Translations under genes and position numbers: made by a program
Origin: DASQBT01 sp035635075
GTDB lineage: Bacteria > Pseudomonadota > Gammaproteobacteria > Burkholderiales > Thiobacillaceae
Length of the DNA: 48,863 bases
Reading direction: 5' to 3'
Assembly (NCBI GenBank): GCA_035635075.1
Contig: DASQBT010000031.1
Location: forward strand, 1-48,863
Part shown: one piece after another, positions 8,394-15,293 of the stretch
Layout: each line of letters begins with the position of its first letter
Numbering within the stretch: the first letter of the stretch is position 1
Notes under the pieces: generated by a model
The model's input: only the letters and a program-made list of their open reading frames with translations
Told to the model about the DNA's origin: nothing
The model's database searches: none

Positions 8394-9671
8394 TCAAACC
8401 TCGAACGCCGGCAGCTTCTTGGCTACGGCCACATTCTTGAGCCGGACATACTGTGGCAGGCCATCCTTGTACGGGGGATAGTCCTCGCCTTTCATCAGCG
8501 GCGCCAAGTACGTGCGGCATTTTTCCGTAATGCCGAAACCGTCCTTGGTGATGAAATCCGCGGGCATCATCTTTTCCACGTTGGCCACCTTGGCCAGCGG
8601 CGCCATGCCTACGTTCCATTTGTAGGGCTTGCTGGAAATTCGATCAACCGTAGGCATGACCGAGTTGTGGCCCTTGAGGGCGAATTCCACGGCGGCCTTG
8701 CCCATGGCGTACGCCTGTTCCACGTCAGTCTTGGAAGCAATATGGCGCGCCGCGCGTTGCAGGTAGTCTGCGACGGCCCAGTGGTACTTCAAGTCCAGGC
8801 CGCGCTTGATGATGCCGGCCACGACCGGCGCCACGCCGCCCAGTTGGGCATGGCCGAAGGCGTCCTTCAGACCCTGGTCGGCGAGAAACTTGCCATCCGG
8901 GCCCATGACCCCTTCCGACACCACTACCGTGCAATAACCGAATTTCTTTACCTTTTCATCCACCGTCGCCAGGAACTTTTTTTCGTCAAAGGTCACTTCC
9001 GGAAACAGGATCACGATCGGAATTTCGGTGTCCCTGGTGGAAGCCATGCCGCCGGCCGCCGCAATCCAGCCTGCGTGTCGGCCCATTACTTCGAGGATGA
9101 AGACCTTGGTGGAGGTCTTGGCCATGGACGCCACATCGAACGAGGCTTCGCGGGTTGACACCGCAATGTACTTGGCGACCGAACCGAAGCCGGGGCAGCA
9201 GTCGGTGATCGGTAGATCGTTGTCCACGGTCTTGGGCACGTGAATCGCCTGAACCGGGTAGCCCATCGTCTCCGAAAGTTGCGAAATCTTGAAGCATGTG
9301 TCGGCAGAGTCGCCACCACCGTTGTAGAAGAAGTAGCCGATGTCATGCGCCTTGAACACTTCGATCAGGCGTTCGTACTCGCGCTTGTTCGCTTCCAGGC
9401 TTTTCAGCTTGTAACGACAGGAGCCGAACGCGCCGGAGGGGGTATAGCGCAACGCCTTGATGGCGGCGGCGGTATCCTTGCCGGTGTCGATCAGGTCTTC
9501 GGTCAGCGCGCCGATGATTCCGTTGCGTCCCGCATAAACCTTGCCGATTTTGTCCTTGTGCTTGCGCGCGGTTTCGATCACGCCGCAGGCAGATGCATTG
9601 ATTACGGCCGTCACCCCGCCGGACTGAGCATAGAACGCATTCTTTTTTGGGGCGGCTTTCTTGGTCGCCAT
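8394..9671 (-). CDS. pfp: Pyrophosphate-dependent 6-phosphofructokinase
   Basis: Reversibly phosphorylates fructose 6-phosphate with pyrophosphate instead of ATP. The phosphoryl-donor determinants are clear. GGGDS (residues 118-122) has Asp121 where ATP enzymes have Gly in GGDGS, and PKTVDND (146-152) has Lys147 where ATP enzymes have Gly; both mark PPi use. The catalytic Asp lies in TVDND, and MGRHAGWIAA supplies the sugar-phosphate site. The 425-residue length fits the family. Start: ATGATG follows AAGGAGAAG, and I use the second ATG (MATKKAAPKK). It is on the same strand as hppA. In some methanotrophs pfp and a proton pyrophosphatase gene are co-transcribed, which supports a joint role. 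Confidence 0.95.
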   Translation of the reverse strand: MATKKAAPKKNAFYAQSGGVTAVINASACGVIETARKHKDKIGKVYAGRNGIIGALTEDLIDTGKDTAAAIKALRYTPSGAFGSCRYKLKSLEANKREYERLIEVFKAHDIGYFFYNGGGDSADTCFKISQLSETMGYPVQAIHVPKTVDNDLPITDCCPGFGSVAKYIAVSTREASFDVASMAKTSTKVFILEVMGRHAGWIAAAGGMASTRDTEIPIVILFPEVTFDEKKFLATVDEKVKKFGYCTVVVSEGVMGPDGKFLADQGLKDAFGHAQLGGVAPVVAGIIKRGLDLKYHWAVADYLQRAARHIASKTDVEQAYAMGKAAVEFALKGHNSVMPTVDRISSKPYKWNVGMAPLAKVANVEKMMPADFITKDGFGITEKCRTYLAPLMKGEDYPPYKDGLPQYVRLKNVAVAKKLPAFEV

Positions 9672-9689
9672 CATCTTCTCCTTTTGCTT

Positions 9690-9718
9690 CAAAAAAATAC
9701 GCCAGGCTAAACCTGGCG
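9690..9718 (-). terminator. Terminator between the adk-linked gene and pfp
   Basis: On the minus strand CGCCAGG/CCTGGCG with a five-base loop is followed by TATTTTTTT. It closes the adk operon but sits only a few bases before the pfp ribosome-binding site, so read-through would be needed for pfp unless pfp has a promoter that overlaps it. Confidence 0.85.
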
Positions 9719-9724
9719 CTAAAT

Positions 9725-10087
9725 CTATTTCTTGTCCTCGGTCAGGCCCTCACGCTTAAGTTCCACGTCCACCTGGAGTTTCAGCATGGTCACCACGCAG
9801 TCCACCAGATCGTCGTATTCTTCCCGATCGGTGGTGTAGCGGTCCCGAACCCTGTAGAAGAACATGGGGCGGAAGCGCGAATGGCCGGTCTTGGAGATGC
9901 AGAATTTGCAATGGCCCGATTCCCAGTAGAGTCCGGAGCAATCGGTAAGCTCGCGGTCATCCGGATAGATGCGAATCTCAGTTTCTACCTCCAGCAGTTC
10001 AGGCGTCTGGTCCTGCCAGCGCTCCTTGAGGGTTTCAGCCACCACCCATTTCTCGCTGTCCGTGAATTCAGGCGCATGCTTGGGCAC
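9725..10087 (-). CDS. Conserved protein of unknown function coupled to adk
   Basis: A 120-residue soluble protein, rich in Asp and Glu, that I cannot assign. It contains a cysteine group, DCSGLYWESGHCKFCISKTGH, which could bind a metal, followed by a FRPMFFYRVRDRY stretch and an acidic helix. The GTG at 10087 overlaps the adk end region: the adk stop TGA is three bases upstream, and GGGAG lies seven bases before this GTG. That is strong evidence for translational coupling to adk and against the longer frame, whose N-terminus is only adk read out of frame. It is followed by a strong terminator. Confidence 0.7.
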   Translation of the reverse strand: MPKHAPEFTDSEKWVVAETLKERWQDQTPELLEVETEIRIYPDDRELTDCSGLYWESGHCKFCISKTGHSRFRPMFFYRVRDRYTTDREEYDDLVDCVVTMLKLQVDVELKREGLTEDKK

Positions 10088-10089
10088 AC

Positions 10090-10746
10090 TCAGGCTCCCA
10101 ACTCCTTGAATATGGCATCGCGGATTTGATCCACTTTGCCTACGCCGGGAATCTTCAAGTACTTGGGCGCGCCAGCTTCGCCACGCGCAGCCCACTCGCC
10201 GTAATACTTCACCAACGGCTCGGTCTGGGCATGGTAGACATCGAGCCGCTTCTTGACCGTTTCTTCCTTGTCGTCGTCGCGCTGGATCAGGTCCTCGCCT
10301 GTCACATCGTCCTTGCCCGCGACCTTTGGCGGATTGAACACCACGTGGTAGGTGCGGCCGGACGCAACATGCACACGGCGCCCGGACATGCGCTTAATGA
10401 TCTCATGGTCGGCAACATCGATCTCGACCACATAGTCGATCGGCACACCGGCTGCCTTCATTGCTTCTGCCTGAGGAATGGTGCGCGGGAAGCCATCAAA
10501 CAGATAGCCGTTCTTGCAGTCTTCCTGGGTCAGGCGATCCTTCACCATGCCAATGATGATGTCGTCCGACACCAAGCCGCCGGCATCCATGATGGCTTTG
10601 GCCTTCGCGCCCAGCGCGGTGCCGGCCTTGACATGGGCCCGCAGCATGTCGCCCGTGGAAATCTGGGGAATGCCGAACTTTTCTTTGATGTAATTGGCTT
10701 GAGTGCCTTTGCCGGCTCCGGGCCCCCCCAACAGAATCAGGCGCAT
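10090..10746 (-). CDS. adk: Adenylate kinase
   Basis: Interconverts AMP, ADP and ATP in the cytosol. The P-loop GGPGAGKGTQA is at residues 7-17, with STGDMLRAHV and DGFPRTIPQAEAM as AMP-binding motifs. The LID domain is the long form (about 122-160: RRVHVASGRTYHVVFNPPK) and lacks the zinc-binding cysteines. Length 218 is standard for proteobacterial Adk. The ATG has AAGGAG six to seven bases upstream. It is followed by a coupled gene of unknown function and preceded by a short inverted repeat in its leader. Confidence 0.98.
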   Translation of the reverse strand: MRLILLGGPGAGKGTQANYIKEKFGIPQISTGDMLRAHVKAGTALGAKAKAIMDAGGLVSDDIIIGMVKDRLTQEDCKNGYLFDGFPRTIPQAEAMKAAGVPIDYVVEIDVADHEIIKRMSGRRVHVASGRTYHVVFNPPKVAGKDDVTGEDLIQRDDDKEETVKKRLDVYHAQTEPLVKYYGEWAARGEAGAPKYLKIPGVGKVDQIRDAIFKELGA

Positions 10747-10760
10747 GTGCTTCTCCTTGT

Positions 10761-10782
10761 GCTTATTGCAGTACCAATAAGC
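10761..10782 (-). repeat. Inverted repeat in the adk leader
   Basis: GCTTATTG and CAATAAGC are perfect complements separated by six bases, and the repeat ends 15 bases before the adk ATG. It could form a weak hairpin in the 5' untranslated RNA or be an operator. Confidence 0.35.
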
Positions 10783-10848
10783 CGGATAGGGTAGGGCATA
10801 CGCCGAGACTGGCGAAGTTAATTTTTTTTATTGGAAGATAAAGGCTTA

Positions 10849-11607
10849 TCAAACAGTGGTGAGAATCGCTCTGACGCGCTCGAGGTCTTCGGCGGTATCG
10901 ACCCCGGGGCTGGGAATTTCTGCAGACACGGCCACGGCAATACGGTACCCATACCATAGGGCACGCAGCTGCTCCAGCATTTCCAGGTGCTCCAGCGGAG
11001 CCGGTGCAAGATCGGCGTAAGCGCGCAAGAAACCGGCGCGATACGCATACAGCCCGATGTGCCGCAAGGCGACCATAGACTCGGGCAATCCTCGTTGAAG
11101 CGCAAACGCATCGCGCGGCCAGGGTATGGGAGCACGGCTAAAATACAGTGCATAGCCTTGGGCATCCGTCACCACCTTGACCGCATTGGGATTGCGAAAA
11201 CCCTCTTCGTCATGGATGGGATGGGCAAGCGTGGCGATTGCCGCGTCCGGCTTGAGCGTCAGCTCCAGCGCGCAGTCGCGGATCAGCCTGGGCGAAATGA
11301 GCGGCTCATCGCCTTGCACATTGACGACGATCTCATCATCGCCCCAACCCAGAATTTCCACCACCTCGGTAAGTCTATCAGTGCCAGATGGATGATCTGC
11401 CGAGGTCATGAGTGCGGTATAGCCATGGGCCTCCACGGCCGCGCGCACCCGTTCGTCATCCGTCGCCACCAGGACCGATTGAGCGCCTGCCTGCAACGCC
11501 CGCTCAACCACATGCACCACCATGGGCCTGCCCGCAATATCCGCCAGGGGTTTGCCCGGCAATCGGCTGGAAGCATAGCGGGCTGGAACGACAGCCTGAA
11601 ACCGCAT
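10849..11607 (-). CDS. kdsB: 3-deoxy-manno-octulosonate cytidylyltransferase (CMP-KDO synthetase)
   Basis: Activates KDO with CTP to CMP-KDO for the LPS inner core, in the cytosol. The N-terminal nucleotide motif FQAVVPARYASSRLPGKPL is diagnostic, as are ATDDERV and NVQGDEPLI. The length of 252 residues is normal. I chose the ATG at 11607 (MRFQAVVPARY); the 22 residues upstream are the Trm112 gene in another frame. It starts two bases after the Trm112-family stop codon. It is the last gene of exbB-exbD-lpxK-GGDEF-Trm112-kdsB. Confidence 0.96.
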   Translation of the reverse strand: MRFQAVVPARYASSRLPGKPLADIAGRPMVVHVVERALQAGAQSVLVATDDERVRAAVEAHGYTALMTSADHPSGTDRLTEVVEILGWGDDEIVVNVQGDEPLISPRLIRDCALELTLKPDAAIATLAHPIHDEEGFRNPNAVKVVTDAQGYALYFSRAPIPWPRDAFALQRGLPESMVALRHIGLYAYRAGFLRAYADLAPAPLEHLEMLEQLRALWYGYRIAVAVSAEIPSPGVDTAEDLERVRAILTTV

Positions 11608-11608
11608 C

Positions 11609-11791
11609 TCAGCGGACTTCCTCCTGCGGCGACAGGGCACGGGCTTCTTCTGGCAGCATAACGGGAATGTCATCCCGAATCGGATAGGCCAGGCGGCAAG
11701 GAGAACAAATCAATTCCCTGGTTTCCTTGCGATATACCAGGGCACCCTTGCATACCGGGCAGACGAGAATGTCGAGCAGTCTTTTATCCAT
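11609..11791 (-). CDS. Trm112-family small zinc-ribbon protein (YcaR-like)
   Basis: A 60-residue protein beginning MDKRLLDILVCPVCKGALVY. The pairs CPVC and CSPC suggest a zinc ribbon, although many bacterial homologues keep only part of it. The tail LAYPIRDDIPVMLPEEAR is the family signature. In many Proteobacteria this gene lies between lpxK and kdsB, as here apart from the inserted GGDEF gene. Eukaryotic Trm112 activates methyltransferases; the role of the bacterial short form is not settled. I chose the start from the family consensus, since the long upstream frame is out-of-phase GGDEF sequence. Confidence 0.9.
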   Translation of the reverse strand: MDKRLLDILVCPVCKGALVYRKETRELICSPCRLAYPIRDDIPVMLPEEARALSPQEEVR

Positions 11792-11804
11792 GGGATAGGC
11801 CTGT

Positions 11805-12911
11805 TCAAGAAGTTTCGGGCGCGGCAGCCATATAGCCCTCGGCAATTGGGGCCGCCTTGTTGCGATAGAGTGCGATGTCCGCCACGGATAAGAGCGTCGG
11901 CAGGTCAAGTCCGTCCCTGGGCGCCAGACTGCAGCCAAGACTAACACTAACCGGCAAACCATTGGCCTGGGCCCAGAGTTGCATTCGACGTTGCACCCTG
12001 TTCTTGACCACCTGAACTTCATTTTCGCCGCCCGGAAATATCGCGACAAATTCATCGCCACCCCAGCGCCCAACCACTTCGGTCTCGGCAGAATCTTTGA
12101 GAATCTGGGCAAATTCCATCAGCACCCGGTCTCCGGCTGCATGGCCAAATTGGTCATTGATCTGCTTGAAGGAATCGAGATCGGCAAACATCACGACCAG
12201 CTTGTTGCCATCGCCCGGTCTTAACGTCTTCGCCAACGCTGCAGTCAGGCCGTGTCGATTAAGCAGGCCCGTCAGATTGTCGCAGCGACTTCGATACTCA
12301 AGCATGCGGTATTGCAGACTTATGCGCCGAAGTAGAACGTAGGCATAAACATTGATAACCACCCAGAACACACCGAAGAACACGTCAGCCGCCGTTACCT
12401 CAAAGCCAGCCAACCGGTAACGCACACCGAAGGAAAGCGCCATCCCCAGCATGGCCAGTCCCAGGGCCTCGGCAAAGGGCCGCATCCCATAGCGCATGCC
12501 GTTGCCCAATATCACCATGAGATAGGCCATGGCCGAGGGCGGAACCGGATAGGGATCATGAATTACGCTGATCGTGACGAGAGCTATATCCAACAGCATG
12601 GCGATGCGCATCAGGCGCAAGGACATGCCTTGCATCGCCCGCACAAACAGCAGGCTGATCAGCGCGAGATAACCTCCGTAGAGGATAAGTATTACGTCCA
12701 CGCTCACCAAGACAGGTCGGATGTTGTTGTTGGCGGTAAAAAACAGGACGCCCAACACAAAGAACAGATAGCGGGTAAAAAACTGGGTCACTACCTCCTT
12801 GCGCTGAGGCAGCCACAGGTCTTCAGGCTGAGGGCCACTCCAGTTGATGCGCTCTCCCCCATGTCTACGTTCCTGACCGGTTGCCCCAATTGCGTAGACC
12901 TGTTCATCCAT
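11805..12911 (-). CDS. Membrane-bound diguanylate cyclase (GGDEF)
   Basis: A 368-residue protein predicted to make cyclic di-GMP. The N-terminal half (about 35-190) has around six hydrophobic segments forming a membrane sensor of unknown type. The C-terminal half is a GGDEF domain with DNLTGLLNRHGL at its beginning and an intact active-site RWGGDEF (GGDEF at 284-288). The product-inhibition I-site RxxD five residues upstream is absent: the positions read A-E-T-E. The ATG follows AAAGGAATGTGA, one base after the lpxK stop, so it is transcribed within the lpxK-kdsB operon. Its position there is unusual. Confidence 0.9.
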   Translation of the reverse strand: MDEQVYAIGATGQERRHGGERINWSGPQPEDLWLPQRKEVVTQFFTRYLFFVLGVLFFTANNNIRPVLVSVDVILILYGGYLALISLLFVRAMQGMSLRLMRIAMLLDIALVTISVIHDPYPVPPSAMAYLMVILGNGMRYGMRPFAEALGLAMLGMALSFGVRYRLAGFEVTAADVFFGVFWVVINVYAYVLLRRISLQYRMLEYRSRCDNLTGLLNRHGLTAALAKTLRPGDGNKLVVMFADLDSFKQINDQFGHAAGDRVLMEFAQILKDSAETEVVGRWGGDEFVAIFPGGENEVQVVKNRVQRRMQLWAQANGLPVSVSLGCSLAPRDGLDLPTLLSVADIALYRNKAAPIAEGYMAAAPETS

Positions 12912-12912
12912 T

Positions 12913-13968
12913 TCACATTCCTTTGTTGCCGGTTGATTGCTTAAGGTTGTGACACTCGAGCGTGTGCAAGCATCTCTGCGGTCCCCCTGGACAATCAATC
13001 GTCTCGGCCAGCCACGCAATCAAATCCGGCCCCGGGAGGGCTTCCCATTCCAGCACCCACCAGTCCGGCTTTGCGAATTTCCGACATTTTACTGCGTCCT
13101 TCTCAGTCATGAGCAATAGACCCTCTCGCTCGAGTTCAGTGGCGGAATAGGCATGGTGATCGGGAAAGGTGCGGGTCTGAAAGTCCAGGCCAAAGTTCTC
13201 CAGCGCATTGAAGAAGCTTTCTGGCCGGGCAATTCCTGCAAGCGCGGTCAGCCTCTGACTGAATGCGTGCTGCGGATCCAGGCGCTCCTTCGCATCGATC
13301 AGACGGTAGAGTTTTCCGGGGCCGTGATGGACTTCCATGATGCGTGGATGACGGACGCTGAAACGTCGGGGCGCGCCCGGTCTGCGCGTGATGATCACTG
13401 CATCCGCGCTCTGCAGGCGGCGCGCTGGTTCCCGCAATGGTCCGGCAGGCAATAACAGGCCGTTGCCCAAGCCGTATGATCCATCGACCACCACCAGCTC
13501 AATGTCTCGGCCCAGGCGATAATGCTGCAGACCGTCGTCCGCCAGTATTACGTCGATACCGGGGCTGTGCGCCAACAACAGCCGCCCTGCCGCCACGCGA
13601 TCGTGGCCTACTGCCACCGGCGCACCGGTTTTCCATGCGATCAGCACCGGCTCGTCCCCCGCACCGGTCGGATCGCTTTGTCCGGTAACGAGTTGCGGAG
13701 TCGTGTGCGTCCCGCCGTATCCCCGGCTTACCACGCCGGGCCGGAACCCGAGCTGTTGCAGCGCCTTGACCAAGGCCATGATAAGCGGCGTCTTGCCTGT
13801 GCCACCCGAGGTGATATTCCCCACCACCACCACCGGCACCCCGAGCCGATAGGATCGCAAGCAGTGACGCTTGTACAGCCAGCGTCGAACGCTGACCGCC
13901 AGCCAGAACAGACCGGCGAGTGGCGAGAGAAGCAAACTGACGGGATTCAAGCTGCGCCAGTGGCGCAT
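12913..13968 (-). CDS. lpxK: Tetraacyldisaccharide 4'-kinase
   Basis: Phosphorylates the lipid A precursor at the 4' position on the cytosolic face of the inner membrane. One N-terminal membrane segment (about 9-26) is followed by the Walker A motif GNITSGGTGKTPL and the downstream VSRGYGG and DDGLQHY motifs of the family. Length 351 is typical. It begins three bases after the exbD stop, and the GGDEF gene follows with a one-base gap, so the genes are tightly packed in one transcript. Confidence 0.96.
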   Translation of the reverse strand: MRHWRSLNPVSLLLSPLAGLFWLAVSVRRWLYKRHCLRSYRLGVPVVVVGNITSGGTGKTPLIMALVKALQQLGFRPGVVSRGYGGTHTTPQLVTGQSDPTGAGDEPVLIAWKTGAPVAVGHDRVAAGRLLLAHSPGIDVILADDGLQHYRLGRDIELVVVDGSYGLGNGLLLPAGPLREPARRLQSADAVIITRRPGAPRRFSVRHPRIMEVHHGPGKLYRLIDAKERLDPQHAFSQRLTALAGIARPESFFNALENFGLDFQTRTFPDHHAYSATELEREGLLLMTEKDAVKCRKFAKPDWWVLEWEALPGPDLIAWLAETIDCPGGPQRCLHTLECHNLKQSTGNKGM

Positions 13969-13971
13969 AGG

Positions 13972-14388
13972 TTATTCGTCGGACTGGGTGGCGAAGGTTA
14001 CCCTGACCAGTCCTTGCTGACGCGCCGCTTCCATTACATGGATCACGGCTTGGTGTGGCGTTTGTGCATCCGCGCTGATGACCACAATGGGCTCGGTCAA
14101 GCCGACCGCCGACTGTTTCAAGGCTTCCACCAGCGACGGAACCGAGGCATTGGTCAGCACCTTGTCGCCGATCTGGTAATGCCCCTTGGCGTCTATGGTG
14201 ACGTTGATTTGATTGGGGCGCTGCGGGCTTTGCTCGCCAGCCGCCGAAGGCAGATTGATTTTCAACTCGGCGTAGCGCGCATAGGTGGTCGTCACCATGA
14301 GGAAAATAATGATGACCAGAAACAGGTCGATGAGCGGAATCAAATTGATTTCCGGGTCTTCCACCCTGCGTTCATTCTGAAAGTTCAT
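13972..14388 (-). CDS. exbD: ExbD/TolR-family biopolymer transport protein
   Basis: A partner of the ExbB proton channel. The 138-residue protein has a short cytosolic start, one membrane segment (about 17-37, INLIPLIDLFLVIIIFLMV) carrying the essential aspartate in PLID, and a periplasmic domain. ExbBD energises outer-membrane transport or a related process. It overlaps exbB by four bases (ATGA), indicating coupled translation. The location upstream of lpxK is common in Proteobacteria; its specific client is unknown, and no TonB gene is present in this window. Confidence 0.92.
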   Translation of the reverse strand: MNFQNERRVEDPEINLIPLIDLFLVIIIFLMVTTTYARYAELKINLPSAAGEQSPQRPNQINVTIDAKGHYQIGDKVLTNASVPSLVEALKQSAVGLTEPIVVISADAQTPHQAVIHVMEAARQQGLVRVTFATQSDE

Positions 14389-14990
14389 GTCCTATCACCA
14401 TGAACGATCTCCACCAGCTTGATAGCCTGCTGCTCCATTTCCACCACAAAATCATGAACCCGGGCCCGGAAGTAGCGATAGAAAATCATCGACGGGATCG
14501 CCACGATCAAGCCCAGGGCGGTGTTATAAAGCGCAACGGATATGCCGTGGGCCAATTGCGCCGGGTTACTGCCGGTGGGATCCTGGGAACCGAAAATTTC
14601 GATCATGCCGATGACGGTGCCAAACAGTCCCAGCAACGGCGCGACCGTCGCGATCGTACCCAGAGCGACCAGAAACCGCTCCAGATCATGGGAAACCAAT
14701 CGCCCGGCTTCCTCGATGGACTCCTTCATCACTTCTTTCGGAGCTCTCACATTACGCAAGCCTGCTGCGAACACCTGACCGAGGGAAGAGTCTGCGGCCA
14801 GTTTGTTCAGAGATTCTACGGTCACCCCTTTGTTGCGAAACTCTGTGACCACCTCGGCCAACAATCCGCCGGGGGTCACCTCGCTTGCGCGTAACGAGTA
14901 AAATCGCTCAATAATGATGGCCACAGCCAGGATGGATGCCAGAACCAAAGGCCAGATTGGCCAGCCGGCGGCCTCAATAAGAGCTAACAC
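14385..14990 (-). CDS. exbB: MotA/TolQ/ExbB-family proton channel protein
   Basis: A 201-residue inner-membrane proton channel. Three hydrophobic segments are visible: about 10-28 (WPIWPLVLASILAVAIIIE), 106-130 (FLVALGTIATVAPLLGLFG) and 150-172. The signature TVAPLLGLFGTVIGMI is diagnostic for the family. It opens the operon exbB-exbD-lpxK-GGDEF-Trm112-kdsB. A plausible promoter lies 34-62 bases upstream. TolQ is an alternative name, but no tolA, tolB or pal gene is nearby. Confidence 0.92.
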   Translation of the reverse strand: MLALIEAAGWPIWPLVLASILAVAIIIERFYSLRASEVTPGGLLAEVVTEFRNKGVTVESLNKLAADSSLGQVFAAGLRNVRAPKEVMKESIEEAGRLVSHDLERFLVALGTIATVAPLLGLFGTVIGMIEIFGSQDPTGSNPAQLAHGISVALYNTALGLIVAIPSMIFYRYFRARVHDFVVEMEQQAIKLVEIVHGDRT

Positions 14991-15023
14991 ACGGAGTCTC
15001 CCAGGAACGAAAAAAACAGTCCG

Positions 15024-15052
15024 ACTTTATCCTGCACTGATGGCTTCGGCAA
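15024..15052 (-). promoter_or_regulatory. Possible sigma-70 promoter for the exbB operon
   Basis: On the minus strand TTGCCG and TAAAGT are separated by 17 bases, 34 bases upstream of the exbB start. The -10 match is moderate. Confidence 0.4.
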
Positions 15053-15106
15053 GGGTAAAGCCGCGAGAGAAAGAGGAAGTGAACGTTTTTGACCTCGCCT
15101 GGATAG

Positions 15107-15129
15107 TTCTCCACAAATGCTGTGGATAA
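15107..15129. promoter_or_regulatory. Pair of inverted DnaA-box-like sites
   Basis: A perfect DnaA box TGTGGATAA (15121-15129) faces TTCTCCACA (15107-15115), which differs from TTATCCACA by one base. Together they form a dyad around CCACA-AATGC-TGTGG. They lie in the 303-base gap between the divergent exbB and xseA genes. DnaA binding is plausible but untested. Confidence 0.4.
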
Positions 15130-15170
15130 ATTTGTTGGCAGTTTATTCCTGACCCGCCCAATAGAGAGCG

Positions 15171-15190
15171 CAGCAAGGACTTCCTTGCTG
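15171..15190. repeat. Perfect 20-bp palindrome upstream of xseA
   Basis: CAGCAAGGA and TCCTTGCTG are complementary with only CT between them. It lies in the exbB-xseA gap, about 105 bases before xseA, followed by an AT-rich stretch with a TATAAT hexamer at 15240-15245 that could be the xseA -10 box. No T-run follows, so an operator or hairpin is more likely than a terminator. Confidence 0.4.
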
Positions 15191-15293
15191 ATGCCTAATC
15201 CGAGGGCATAGGGCAGTTTCTTTAATATTCAATAGGTTATATAATTAATTCCTTGTCAAGATCTTTTTCACAAAACCTACACGTGACGATCCT

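Noticed and set aside
13522..14403. A 293-codon plus-strand frame over lpxK and exbD
   Set aside because: It crosses two well-supported genes of the opposite strand and has no domain or start signal.
15100..15250. A chromosomal replication origin
   Set aside because: Only one perfect and one near DnaA box, with no dnaA or dnaN nearby; regulatory sites are the simpler reading.
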